This document shows positions 1-8,330 of a stretch of 64,000 bases of DNA, piece by piece. The stretch comes from Thermaerobacter sp. PB12/4term (GTDB taxonomy: Bacteria; Bacillota; Sulfobacillia; Thermaerobacterales; Thermaerobacteraceae), in assembly GCF_003403315.2 (NCBI RefSeq), contig NZ_CP048407.1:930001-994000 (forward strand). Direction: 5' to 3'. A program made the position numbers and the translations under genes. The first letter of the stretch is position 1; every line of letters starts with the position of its first letter. Under the pieces are notes generated by a model. It was not told the DNA's origin, did not search any database, and saw only the letters and a program-made list of their open reading frames with translations.

Positions 1-2
1 GC

Positions 3-977
3 GACCCCACCGGGGCCGGGCCGGGGTTCGTGGTCACCCTCTCTCCCCTGGGGGGCCTGGATGCGTCCATGGCCGATTTCCGCGTCCTGCTGACCGGCCT
101 GGGCGCCCTGGGCCTGGTGGTGGCGGGGGCGGGCAGCTGGGCGGTGGCCGGCAGCGCCCTTCGCCCGGTGGCCCGGCTGACGGAGACCGCCCGTGCCATC
201 GCCAGCTCCCGGGACCTGTCCCGGCGGGTCCAGGCCACGGGGCGGGACGAGCTGGCCATGCTGGCCGCCACCTTCAACCAGATGCTGGACAGCATCGAAA
301 CCGCCTACCGGCTGCAGCAGCGGTTCGTGGCGGACGCTTCCCACGAGCTGCGCGCGCCCCTGACGGCCATCCTGGGCAACCTGGACCTTTTGCGGCGCCG
401 TCCCGACCTGCCGCCGGAAGAACAGGCCCAGGCCCTGGAGGAAGCGCGTAACGAGGCCGAGCGCTTGAGCCGGCTGGTGGCCGACCTGCTCTCCCTGGCC
501 CGGGCCGACGCGGGGGTCCCCCTGGTGATCAAACCCGTGGACGTGGACGCCGTGGTCCTGGAAGCCTTTCAGGAGGCTCGGCGGCTGGTGCGCGGGCAGG
601 AGCTGGTGCTGGATCCTCTGGAGCCCGTGCGCGTCCCCGGCGACCGGGACCGGATCAAGCAGCTCTTGCTGATCCTGCTGGACAACGCCATCAAGTACAC
701 CCCCGCCGGCGGCCGGATCACCCTGGGCCTCCAGGCCGCCGGGGACGGCGGTGCGGTCCTGACGGTAGCCGACACCGGCGTCGGCATCCCTCCGGCCGAC
801 CTGCCCCATGTCTTTGAGCGGTTCTACCGGGCCGACCCCGCCCGCAGCCGCGACCCCGGCGGAACGGGCCTCGGCCTGCCCATCGCCCGCTGGATCGTGG
901 AACAGCACCAGGGCCAAATCACCATCGACAGCGCCCCCGGCCGCGGCACCACGGTGACCGTGCGCCTGCCCGCCTGA
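3..977 (+). CDS. Sensor histidine kinase, 5' end cut off by the window edge
   Basis: The reading frame is open from the first bases, so the N-terminus (first membrane segment and sensor region) lies outside the window. What is visible is one hydrophobic segment (about residues 22-45), a HAMP linker, the HisKA dimerisation helix with the phospho-accepting His in SHELRAPL (about residue 114), then an HATPase domain with the N box (DNAIKYTP), G1 box (DTGVGI) and G2 box (GTGLGLPIA). This is a complete cytoplasmic kinase core of the HAMP-HisKA class that normally works with an OmpR-family regulator; the partner is probably encoded just to the left. Direct repeats of OmpR type in front of the next gene (1278-1296) fit that view. 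Signal unknown. Confidence 0.93.
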   Translation, partial: DPTGAGPGFVVTLSPLGGLDASMADFRVLLTGLGALGLVVAGAGSWAVAGSALRPVARLTETARAIASSRDLSRRVQATGRDELAMLAATFNQMLDSIETAYRLQQRFVADASHELRAPLTAILGNLDLLRRRPDLPPEEQAQALEEARNEAERLSRLVADLLSLARADAGVPLVIKPVDVDAVVLEAFQEARRLVRGQELVLDPLEPVRVPGDRDRIKQLLLILLDNAIKYTPAGGRITLGLQAAGDGGAVLTVADTGVGIPPADLPHVFERFYRADPARSRDPGGTGLGLPIARWIVEQHQGQITIDSAPGRGTTVTVRLPA

Positions 978-1266
978 GGGGCTGGCTGGCGCAGCCGTCG
1001 GGCGCGGCCGTCCGGGTGGGCGGCCGGTGGGGGGGCGGGCGCCGGCCTGCCCGCGATGCTGCGCCGGGTAGGTGGGCCCCGGGCCGTCCCCCGGCGGTTG
1101 GATTGGGGGTTCCGGCTGCGGGCCGTTCAAGGTATCGGGCCCGGGCGGCTCCGGAACCGGGGAGACCCTCGGAAAATCGCGCCGGAAGGCGCCGGCAGCG
1201 CGGGAAGGCGCCGGCAGGCGGGGGAGGGGCGGGGACCGGGCCCGGACGGGGCCGCTGGCGCCGCTC

Positions 1267-1309
1267 TTCAGCCCATTCTCAGGTTGCCCTCAGGTTCCTC
1301 CGCTACACT
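1267..1309 (+). promoter_or_regulatory. Putative OmpR-type operator with -10 box
   Basis: Two perfect CTCAGGTT repeats start at 1278 and 1289, exactly 11 bp apart, with a weaker third half-site (TTCAG) at 1267. OmpR-family response regulators bind direct repeats spaced about one helical turn. A TACACT -10 candidate follows at 1304-1309, and the repeats occupy the place of the missing -35 box, as in activator-dependent promoters. The target would be the reductase gene starting at 1467, about 150 nt downstream. The adjacent kinase makes its partner regulator the natural candidate (inference). Confidence 0.5.
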
Positions 1310-1466
1310 GGTTCCTCTGGAAGAACCGGCATGCCGTGCTGCTCCGGAGGGCCGGCGGGGGCAGCCGCCGTCACAGCGGGAGGCGTCCCGCCCACAGGGG
1401 CGGTGTCGCCGGCCTTGCGGCCGGCCGGGGACGGGCGGCAAGCCGGGGACGGGAGGCGGAGGAACC

Positions 1467-2627
1467 GTGGGACCGGAGAGCCGGAACGGGACCGGGGCAC
1501 AGGACAAGGCGGGGTGGAACGGGGTGGGGGAAGCGGCCGGGACGCCCGAGCCGCTCGAGACGTCCGAGACACCTGAGCCGCCCCTCTACGACGTGGCCAT
1601 CATCGGCGGCGGGCCGGCGGGCCTGTTTGCTGCCTTTTATGCGGGCCTGCGCAGCATGCGGGCGGTGATCCTCGAGGCGGCGGGTCAGCTGGGCGGCCAG
1701 CCGGCCCTGGTTTATCCCGAGAAGTGGATCTACGACGTGGCGGGTTTCCCGCGGGTGCGGGCCCGGGAGCTGGCCGAGCGGCTGATCGAGCAGGGCCTGC
1801 GCTTTGGGGCCGATGTACGGCTCAACACCCGGGCGGAGACCCTCACCCCCGAGATAGCCGGGAGCGGAGCGGAGGAACCGGTCTGGCCGGAGCGGGGCAC
1901 CGGCGCGGCCGGTCCGGAGGACCTGGTGGCCTACCGCATTGGCCTCTCGGGAGGCGGGTTCGTCCGGGCCCGGGGTGTGGTGGTGGCGGCGGGGCTGGGC
2001 GCTTTTGAGCCCAAGCGGCTGCCGGCCCGGGGGCTTGACCGCTGGGAGGGGCGCGGCCTGATGTACGGCGTCCAGCGCCTCGAGGACCTGCGGGGCAAGC
2101 GGGTGGTCATCGTGGGTGGCGGCGATGCGGCCGTCGACTGGGCGCTGATGGCCCTGGAGGTGGCCGAGTCCGTCACCCTGGTCCACCGCCGCCGCCAGTT
2201 CCGCGCCGTGGAGGAGAGTGTTCGCGCCCTCCAGGCCAGCCCGGCCCGGCTGGAGCTGGATGCCGAGGTGGTCGACGCCGGGGGCGATCGGCAGTTGGAG
2301 TGGGTGCGGGTGGCCCGCAAGGACACGGGGACCACGGTGGACCTGCCCTGCGACGTGCTGGTTCCCTGCCTGGGTTTCAAGGCAGATCTGGGCAGCCTGG
2401 CCGGCTGGGGCTTTGAAGTGCAGGGCCACGAGATCGTGACGGGCCCAGGTGGCGCCACCTCCCTGCCCCGGGTGTACGCCATCGGCGACGTGGCCTGCTA
2501 CCCGGGCAAGATCAAGCTCATTGCCGTGGGCTTCGCCGAGGCCGCCATGGCCATCAGCCAGCTGAAGACCCAGCTGGACCCGGAGGCCTCGCTGCAGCCG
2601 GCCCACAGCAGCGACCTGCGGCTCTAG
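1467..2627 (+). CDS. Thioredoxin-reductase-like ferredoxin-NADP reductase (YumC/FNR2 type)
   Basis: 386 residues. After a low-complexity N-terminal stretch of about 40 residues comes the FAD motif VAIIGGGPAGL, then a GQLGGQP segment, the NAD(P)-binding motif VVIVGGGDAAVDWA near residue 215, and the C-terminal GDVACYPGKIKLIAVGF signature typical of the TrxR-like FNR family. There is no CxxC redox pair in the NADPH domain, which separates it from true thioredoxin reductase. Expected reaction: FAD-dependent electron transfer between NADPH and ferredoxin. The GTG at 1467 was chosen because GGAGGCGGAGGA lies just upstream; longer in-frame starts run through non-coding-looking sequence. Possibly controlled by the repeats at 1278-1296. 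Confidence 0.9.
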   Translation: MGPESRNGTGAQDKAGWNGVGEAAGTPEPLETSETPEPPLYDVAIIGGGPAGLFAAFYAGLRSMRAVILEAAGQLGGQPALVYPEKWIYDVAGFPRVRARELAERLIEQGLRFGADVRLNTRAETLTPEIAGSGAEEPVWPERGTGAAGPEDLVAYRIGLSGGGFVRARGVVVAAGLGAFEPKRLPARGLDRWEGRGLMYGVQRLEDLRGKRVVIVGGGDAAVDWALMALEVAESVTLVHRRRQFRAVEESVRALQASPARLELDAEVVDAGGDRQLEWVRVARKDTGTTVDLPCDVLVPCLGFKADLGSLAGWGFEVQGHEIVTGPGGATSLPRVYAIGDVACYPGKIKLIAVGFAEAAMAISQLKTQLDPEASLQPAHSSDLRL

Positions 2628-2770
2628 GCGCCCGCCCGGGCGCCCGGTAGGGTGGCGAAGCCGGGCGACCGCAAGGGTCGATAAGCCTAGGGACGTAAGC
2701 GGGGCGGTCCTGCCCGCGCGCCCGGTAGGGCCGGAAGGGGGCGGCCCGCCTGCGCGCCCCCTAGGGCCGT
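2628..2770. repeat. Imperfect tandem repeats (about 36-40 bp) at a convergent gene junction
   Basis: Four imperfect units can be lined up on a TAGGG core at 2648, 2688, 2726 and 2762. They share GCGCCCGGTAGGG and AAGCGGGGCGG words. The last unit supplies the stop codon of the minus-strand gene ending at 2761. No terminator with a clear T run is seen here. Confidence 0.5.
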
Positions 2771-4194
2771 GAGCGGGGCGGCCGCCAGGCCGGGGGAAGC
2801 CCCAGGATGTCGGCCGCCTCCGGCGTCCGGGCCACCAGGTCCGAGCGGTCGACGGCCCGCAGGCTGTCGCGGCCCAGGGCCCGGGCAGCCTCGGCCATCT
2901 CCAGGGTGCAGGCCCGCAGAAAGTTGGCCACCGTCCGCGCACCCTGGCCGGGGTCGAACCGGCCGGCCAGCTGGCCGGTGGCCCACGCCAGCTGGGTGAT
3001 GGGCTCAAAGGGGATCGCCTTGCTGAGCTGGCCGTGGGTGGCCGCCATGATCACCGCTGTACCCAGGTAGACGGCGTCGGCGCCCAGGGCCAGGGCCTTC
3101 AAGAACTCGCCCGGCGTCCGCAGGCCGCCGCCGGCCAGCAGGCTGACCCGCTGCCGGACGCCTGCGGCCTCCAGCAGGGCGGCGGCCCGGACCAGGGCGT
3201 AGAGGGTCGGGATGCCGAAGTCGTCGGCCAGGATGGGCGGGGTTTCGCTGGTCCCGCCCTCCGAGCCGTCGATGGCGATCACGTCAACCCCCGCCTGCAG
3301 AACCCACAAGAGGTCGTGCTCCAGGTGGTGGGTGGCCACCAGCTTGACGCCCACCGGGGCCCCGCCCGTCAACTGGCGAAGGCGGTCGACCAGTTCCCGG
3401 AAGGTCCGAAGGCTTTCAGTTTCCGGCAGGGGGGCCTCGAGGAGCAGCGACTTGTGCCCGGCCGCGCCCATGCGCCGGCGGGCCTCCTCCGGGAGGCGAT
3501 CCGGGCGGATCAGGCGGCCCAGGGCGCCCCGGGCGCCGTGCCCCAGCCGGATCTCCACCATGGCCGCCCGGGCCAGTTCGTCCGGAACCTGGTTCCACGG
3601 GCCTCCCGTGTACTGGAGGATCACTGGACCCCCGGCTTCCAGGATCTCGGGCAACACGGGCCCGGACCCCGCGTTGTACGCCGTGCCCGCCTGGTGGGCA
3701 CCCCGGGCCAGGGCCAGGGCCACGGCCTTGCTGACCCCGACGCCGTACCCCATGGCGCTGACCAGCAGCGGTGTCGCCAGGTGAAGGGGACGCTCCGCCC
3801 GGGGACCCAGGACGGCCGACGTGTCCACCCGCGCCCCGGGGGGCAGGGGCCGGCGGGCCAGCTGGGCCGGGTTGAAGGCGATGTCCTCCCAGCGGCTGTA
3901 GCGGCGGAGCCCGCCCAGGGGGCGTTCCAGCAGCTTGCCCTTGTCGGCCCGCAGCTCCAGTTCCAGCAGCAGCGGCGGCGGGATCCGCTGCATCCCGACG
4001 GCCAGATCCCAGAGGTTCTCCCGGTACGGGTCTTTGAGGAACCGGCGCACCACCCGGTCGGCGAGGCGGTCCAGCAGCAGGCCCCGGGCCAGCCAGAGCA
4101 CGGCCCCTGCCACGGCGAGGGACGCCAGCACGGCGATCATGACGATGATGAACAGCCGCCCATCCCCGGGCGAGAGGGCCGGTGCGGGGGGCAT
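2761..4194 (-). CDS. FMN-binding glutamate-synthase-domain protein, membrane anchored (YerD-like)
   Basis: 477 residues. One N-terminal membrane segment (about residues 13-35, IIVMIAVLASLAV) is followed by the FMN-binding barrel of the large subunit of glutamate synthase: ATPLLVSAMGYGVGVS, QYTGGPWNQ, GVKLVATHH, DGSEGGTSETP and AGGGLRTPGEFLKALALGAD. The glutaminase domain and the GltS C-terminal domain are absent, as in the stand-alone family that includes Bacillus YerD. Substrate and physiological reaction are unknown for this family. The ATG at 4194 has AAGGAGGG six bases upstream; an in-frame ATG at 4296 has no such site and adds a Gly/Pro-rich leader, so it was not used. Confidence 0.88.
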   Translation of the reverse strand: MPPAPALSPGDGRLFIIVMIAVLASLAVAGAVLWLARGLLLDRLADRVVRRFLKDPYRENLWDLAVGMQRIPPPLLLELELRADKGKLLERPLGGLRRYSRWEDIAFNPAQLARRPLPPGARVDTSAVLGPRAERPLHLATPLLVSAMGYGVGVSKAVALALARGAHQAGTAYNAGSGPVLPEILEAGGPVILQYTGGPWNQVPDELARAAMVEIRLGHGARGALGRLIRPDRLPEEARRRMGAAGHKSLLLEAPLPETESLRTFRELVDRLRQLTGGAPVGVKLVATHHLEHDLLWVLQAGVDVIAIDGSEGGTSETPPILADDFGIPTLYALVRAAALLEAAGVRQRVSLLAGGGLRTPGEFLKALALGADAVYLGTAVIMAATHGQLSKAIPFEPITQLAWATGQLAGRFDPGQGARTVANFLRACTLEMAEAARALGRDSLRAVDRSDLVARTPEAADILGLPPAWRPPRSRP

Positions 4195-4808
4195 ACCATC
4201 CCTCCTTCCACCGGGAGCCCCGGGACCGAGACCCTCGGGGACCTCCCAGGTCGCCGGGACTTCCGGGGCCCCAGGGCCCCGAAAGCCTTGTCCCACCCCT
4301 TGAAGCCCGCGTGCGGCGCCGCAAGGGAGGCACCCGTTCTCTGCCGGGACGGTGGTTAGGTTCTCCCCTCAAGTCTTGCCACCGCGCAGGGAAGCGCCGC
4401 CGAGCCGCCCGAGGAGCTGCCGGCGGGGGCCAGGCGAGCCCACCGGCCCGTACGGCGCAGGGGAGGCGGCCCCTTGCCCCTGAAGTGCCGCTGCGTGTTG
4501 CCCTGCGGGTTGACCTTCGTCCGCGGGCCACGGGGCATCCGCTGGCTATGCGGCGGCGCTGGCGGCCGGTTCCTCTGGCCGGGTCCGGGGCCTGACGGTG
4601 GCTCGGCCTCAGGCCGGCCGCATGCTCCATCATCTGCCCCGCTGGCCGCGAGCGCGCTGGGTTCCCGGTACAATGCCATTGAGAGGGCGCGCCAGGTACC
4701 CGGCCAGCCCAAGGAGTTACCTGCCCGGCCAGAGCCAAGCGGGCGGCGGCCCGCGCCGGGTGGCCCGCTGGCTCGCCAGGCCGCTCGCCGGCCCAAGGAG
4801 GGACAACC
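4195..4808. other. Divergent intergenic region, 614 bp
   Basis: No gene is supported. A TACAAT -10-like hexamer at 4669-4674 precedes the plus-strand gene at 4809, but no matching -35 box is visible at 16-18 bp. No convincing promoter was found for the minus-strand gene starting at 4194. Confidence 0.4.
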
Positions 4809-5495
4809 GTGATCCCAGAGCACCCGAATCCCGCTCCCGAGGCGGACGAACCCGCCCTGGCCGCAACCCGGGCCGCCCTGGCGGACCGGCGGCAAGAGAT
4901 CCGCCCGCCCGGGGGCTTTGATGCCTGGCTGCACCTGCTGGCCGCCCCGGTGCCGCTTCCGCCGGGAGCAGGCGGGGCGCGGGAGGGGGCGGTGCGGGTG
5001 GCCACCGCCAGCCTCACGGCTCCCAACGATCCGGAGGATCCCCTGCCCCTGTTCTTCATCGCCCCGGCTCGGGTGGAGGCGATCCTCCGCCGGTGGCTGG
5101 AGGAGCTGGCGGCGGAGGGGGGCGGGGCCGGGCATGGGGAGGGGAAGCCGGCCGATGACCGCGGCGTGGTGGGCGGGCGCCCCCCGGCTGGGCAGCCCGC
5201 GCCGGCGGTCGGGACCGCACCGGCGGTCGGGCCCGCGCCGGAAGGCCCCCTTCAGCCGGCGGTGGGGGGCCCCCGGGGGTGGCTCTTGCAGGTGGGGGCC
5301 AGCGGCATGCAGCTCCGGGCCTTCGCCGAGCCCCCGGCCGGGTTCATCCCCCGGTACCGGCTGCCCCACCGGGACGGGCAGGAACCGGTCTGGGCGCCGG
5401 GCGAGCCCCTCTGGTGCCCCCAGCCGCAGCTGGCGGCCGCCCCGGGCGAAGTGGCCCGGCGGCTGGTGGAGGCGCTGGTGGCGCAGCTGGGCTAA
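4809..5495 (+). CDS. Hypothetical protein
   Basis: 228 residues with no family I recognise. The GTG start has a textbook AAGGAGG seven bases upstream, and codon use is that of a real gene. The N-terminal half contains FDAWLHLLAAP and a conserved-looking stretch DPLPLFFIAPARVEAILRRW. The middle (about residues 100-155) is a Gly/Ala/Pro-rich spacer. The C-terminal part GWLLQVGASGMQLRAF through EPLWCPQPQL looks like folded beta structure. No signal peptide or membrane segment. It stands alone between a divergent flavoprotein gene and a decayed tnpB fragment, so context gives no clue to function. Confidence 0.7.
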   Translation: MIPEHPNPAPEADEPALAATRAALADRRQEIRPPGGFDAWLHLLAAPVPLPPGAGGAREGAVRVATASLTAPNDPEDPLPLFFIAPARVEAILRRWLEELAAEGGGAGHGEGKPADDRGVVGGRPPAGQPAPAVGTAPAVGPAPEGPLQPAVGGPRGWLLQVGASGMQLRAFAEPPAGFIPRYRLPHRDGQEPVWAPGEPLWCPQPQLAAAPGEVARRLVEALVAQLG

Positions 5496-5523
5496 GCGGT
5501 TCCCGGCGCAAGGGCGGGCTGGG

Positions 5524-5781
5524 CACCACCTGGCGACCACCGATGGCGTGGTGGCGGTGCCTGAACGTGCCGGCCCGGAATCTCGCGGCCCGGTTCGCCG
5601 CGTCGCCGGGAGTGGCGCGGAGATGTTCAACGCCCGCGGACGGGATGCAAGACCTGCCGCCAGGCGGGCCGTCCCCGAGGCATCGGGAAACCGGCACCCG
5701 CCCATGGACGGGTAAGACCGGCACCGCCGATCCATGTGGATCGGCCGCCGGGAACCGGTGACGACGTTTCGGGTGACGGCT
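5524..5781 (+). pseudogene. Decayed tnpB 3' end plus transposon right end
   Basis: Nucleotide similarity to the intact element at 41.6-43.0 kb is visible by eye. Positions 5524-5558 match 42524-42558 (around the catalytic Glu codon); about 260 bp are then missing. Positions 5566-5781 match about 42826-43027, that is, the last tnpB codons and the right end, including CCCGGAATCTCGCGGCCC and CGGGTAAGACCGGCACCG. The reading frame is lost. The right-end hairpin survives as GCCGATCC/GGATCGGC, against GTCGATCC/GGATCGAC in the intact copy, which is a compensatory change. Similarity stops at 5781, marking the old right boundary. Confidence 0.85.
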
Positions 5782-5827
5782 ACCGCCGGATGCGGCGCCA
5801 TGGTAGGCTAGGCAGCGGTGAAAGCCC

Positions 5828-6838
5828 GTGAACCCTTCCTCTGCTTCGCCCCGCCGCTCAGGCCCGCAGGATCCGAGCGGCAGGAAAGAACGGCGCCGGC
5901 GGGATGAACCGGCCCGCCCTGTTGCGAGCCCGCGACGCCCTGCCCGTAGGACGGCCGCGGCACCGGAGCCGAAGCCTGCACCCGGCGGTGGAGAGGCCCC
6001 GGCCCGGGCCACTGCAGGACCGGACCGGCCGGCGACCGTCGATCCCATGGCCCCGGATCCGGCCGGTGCTGCGCTTGCGACCGCGCCCGCAGCCGGGGAT
6101 GCCGCAGGGGCCGAGGCGGCCCGCATCGCCCGGATCCGCGCCACCCTGGCCCGCATGTATCCTCAGGCGACCACGGCCCTGCACTGGAGCACGCCCTTCG
6201 AGTTGCTGGTGGCGACCATCCTGTCGGCCCAGACCACCGACGCTGCGGTCAACCAGGTGACTCCGGCCCTCTTTGCCCGTTGCCCCACCCCCGAGGCGAT
6301 GCTGGAGCTCAGCGAAGACGAGCTGGGGGCCATGATTCGCACCATCGGCCTGTGGCGGAACAAGGCCCGCAACCTGCTGGCCGCCTGCCGCATCCTGGTC
6401 GAGCGGCACGGCGGCCAGGTGCCCCGGACGCGGGAAGAGCTGATGCAACTGCCCGGTGTCGGTCGCAAGACGGCCAACGTGGTGCTGAGCAACGCCTTCG
6501 GGATCCCGGCCATTGCCGTCGACACCCATGTCTTCCGGGTGGCCCGGCGGCTGGGGCTGGCCACCGGGACCACCCCCGAACGGGTCGAGCAGGAGCTCAT
6601 GGAAAAGTTTCCCGAAGCCGAGTGGTCCCGGGCCCACCACTGGCTGATCTGGCACGGCCGGCGAATCTGCCATGCTCGAAACCCGCGCTGCCCGGCTTGC
6701 GCCTTGCGGCCCGACTGCCCGGAGGGCCGGGCGCGGGGCGGGGACGCCGCGTCCCTGGAGGCGGCGGCAGAGGTCGAGCCTGGCCGGCTGCCGGCCGGCG
6801 AAGCGGGCGGCGCCGGCCGCCGTTCATCCCGGGAATGA
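5828..6838 (+). CDS. nth: Endonuclease III (DNA glycosylase/AP lyase)
   Basis: 336 residues. The C-terminal 225 residues are a complete Nth: the helix-hairpin-helix LPGVGRKTANVV with catalytic Lys at about 214, the catalytic Asp in VDTHVF (about 232), and the 4Fe-4S loop C281-X6-C288-X2-C291-X5-C297. It removes oxidised pyrimidines and cleaves the resulting abasic site. The first 100 residues are an Arg/Pro/Ala-rich extension not found in typical Nth (about 210-220 residues). The GTG at 5828 lacks a strong ribosome binding site, so an internal start such as the ATG at 6047 is possible. The gene begins 47 bp after the tnpB relic, so its upstream region may be transposon-altered. Confidence 0.95.
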   Translation: MNPSSASPRRSGPQDPSGRKERRRRDEPARPVASPRRPARRTAAAPEPKPAPGGGEAPARATAGPDRPATVDPMAPDPAGAALATAPAAGDAAGAEAARIARIRATLARMYPQATTALHWSTPFELLVATILSAQTTDAAVNQVTPALFARCPTPEAMLELSEDELGAMIRTIGLWRNKARNLLAACRILVERHGGQVPRTREELMQLPGVGRKTANVVLSNAFGIPAIAVDTHVFRVARRLGLATGTTPERVEQELMEKFPEAEWSRAHHWLIWHGRRICHARNPRCPACALRPDCPEGRARGGDAASLEAAAEVEPGRLPAGEAGGAGRRSSRE

Positions 6839-6851
6839 GGACGGCAAAGGA

Positions 6852-6890
6852 CGGCCGGCCCGGTCACCTCGGAGGGGGCCGGGCCGGCCG
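6852..6890 (+). terminator. Hairpin between convergent nth and the HTH gene
   Basis: A perfect 12-bp inverted repeat, CGGCCGGCCCGG at 6852-6863 and its complement at 6879-6890, lies 13 bp after the nth stop. It is not followed by a T run, so it is a terminator candidate only by position and strength. Confidence 0.4.
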
Positions 6891-7045
6891 GTTCCACCCC
6901 AGGTCCGCCGGCAGCCGGCGTACCGGCCCGGCGGCCTGCCGGCGGCGCGCTGTCGGGTGCCTGCTGCTGGCCTGCTGCTGTCCGGTTCTTCAGGCAGCGG
7001 CCGCGGCGGCGTCGCAGGCGGGCCGGTTGCCGCGGGCCGCGGATC

Positions 7046-7912
7046 CTAGCGGTGGTCGTCCTGGTCCTCGCCGGCCTCGCAGACGAAGCACCTCACCCGG
7101 AAGGGCCGCTCGCCCGCTGCGCCCACGAAGCTGGTGATCCCCTCCAGGTAACTGGCCAGGGTCGTGCCCGTGAACTCGCCCTCCAGGGTGAGGGCCAGCC
7201 GCGGCCGGCCTTCCCCGGCCTCGAAGGGGACGACCGGGTCGGAGGACTCCACCCCCCGCATCCGGATGGGTTCCAGGTGAACGTTGCCACCCCGGTCCTT
7301 CTTGATCCCCAGGCGGTAGCGCAGGTTGCGCACCTGCCACTGGCTCAGGCCGAACATCTCACCGATTTCCTCGTCGTTGCGGCCGTCCCGCACCAGTTCC
7401 AGCAGAGCCTGGCGTTGCTCCTGCGGGCTCAGCCGGTGGAAGTCGACCCGCCCGGGAGCGGCCCCGGCCGGGCCGGGCGAGCCGGCTCCCTGGGAGCCGC
7501 CGGGCAGAGCGCCGGCGGCCACCGCCGTCGCCGGGTGGCCACCGGGCGCGGCGTAAGCGGGTGTACCGGCGTGGGGCATGGGTTCCTGCATGCGTCCTCC
7601 TCCTCCCGCAGCATGGAATCCTGGACTAGCAGCCGGGCGGACCCGGCGGGCACGGCGGGCTTGCGCCGTCCCCACCGTCCCCGCCTGCACCTGGGCATGG
7701 CCGGCCGGGCGTGGGCTGCCCGGTTCCTTGCCGCCCGCCGGGGGCCCCGCGGGCGGGTCCGCCGGCGGGCCGGCGCCCGGTGCGGCCGGCGCCAGGGCCT
7801 GGTCGTCGAGGCGGTAATGGATGACGGGGCCCGATCGCGGCCTGCTGGGTCCGGCCTGACCCACCAGATCGGACGGCATGATGACGCGACGCGGCCTGAT
7901 CTTGCCGACCAA
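7046..7912 (-). CDS. HTH-domain protein of unknown function
   Basis: 288 residues from a TTG at 7912 that has AGAAGGAGG seven bases upstream. A second good start is the in-frame ATG at 7591, also behind GGAGGAGG, giving 181 residues. The region between the two is Pro/Ala-rich and may be a linker or untranslated. The recognisable part is a helix-turn-helix at about residues 172-210 (NDEEIGEMFGLSQWQVRNLR) followed by YRLGIKK and a C-terminal domain ending FRVRCFVCEAGED. The helix pattern resembles small sigma-like or resolvase-type DNA-binding domains, so a regulator is plausible, but I cannot name the family. It faces nth tail to tail. Confidence 0.7.
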   Translation of the reverse strand: MVGKIRPRRVIMPSDLVGQAGPSRPRSGPVIHYRLDDQALAPAAPGAGPPADPPAGPPAGGKEPGSPRPAGHAQVQAGTVGTAQARRARRVRPAASPGFHAAGGGGRMQEPMPHAGTPAYAAPGGHPATAVAAGALPGGSQGAGSPGPAGAAPGRVDFHRLSPQEQRQALLELVRDGRNDEEIGEMFGLSQWQVRNLRYRLGIKKDRGGNVHLEPIRMRGVESSDPVVPFEAGEGRPRLALTLEGEFTGTTLASYLEGITSFVGAAGERPFRVRCFVCEAGEDQDDHR

Positions 7913-8330
7913 GCTGCTTCCTCCTTCTGGTGCCCGGGCACGTTCCAGTATGGCCTGTATGCTGGCGGCTCATACATGCCGGATACACGCCCCAGGTTGC
8001 AGCCGCGGCTCACCTTTTCGTTGCATTCCGTCAGCAGCCGGTGCCTAGCCGCCCGCGGGGCGGAGCGGGGCAGGGCGCCGCGGTGGCTGCGGGCCGGCGG
8101 CAGCGACCACGATGCTGCGGGCGCCGCGCCGCGGGGCGCGGGAAGGATGCGGCGGCTGCGGGGTCGGCAGGCGGCAGGCCTGGCGGTGGGGGACGGGGGC
8201 CGCCTGGGGACCGCTGCGGACCGGGCGCCGGGCCGGGAGCCGGCCGGCCGCGACGACCAGCGCTCCGCGGGAGCCGCCGGCAGGGTGGCGCAAACTAGGG
8301 CCGCAGGCCATTGCAGAGGGGGCGAGGACC
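7913..8330. other. Divergent intergenic region, 418 bp
   Basis: Between the start of the minus-strand HTH gene and the plus-strand hemerythrin-like gene. Open frames here are shadows. A moderately AT-richer patch (7950-8035) may hold the promoters, but no hexamer pair at proper spacing was found. Confidence 0.3.

Noticed and set aside
3034-4359. Long plus-strand open frame opposite the YerD-like gene.
   Set aside because: A Gln/Gly/Pro-rich antisense shadow; the minus strand carries clear protein family motifs.
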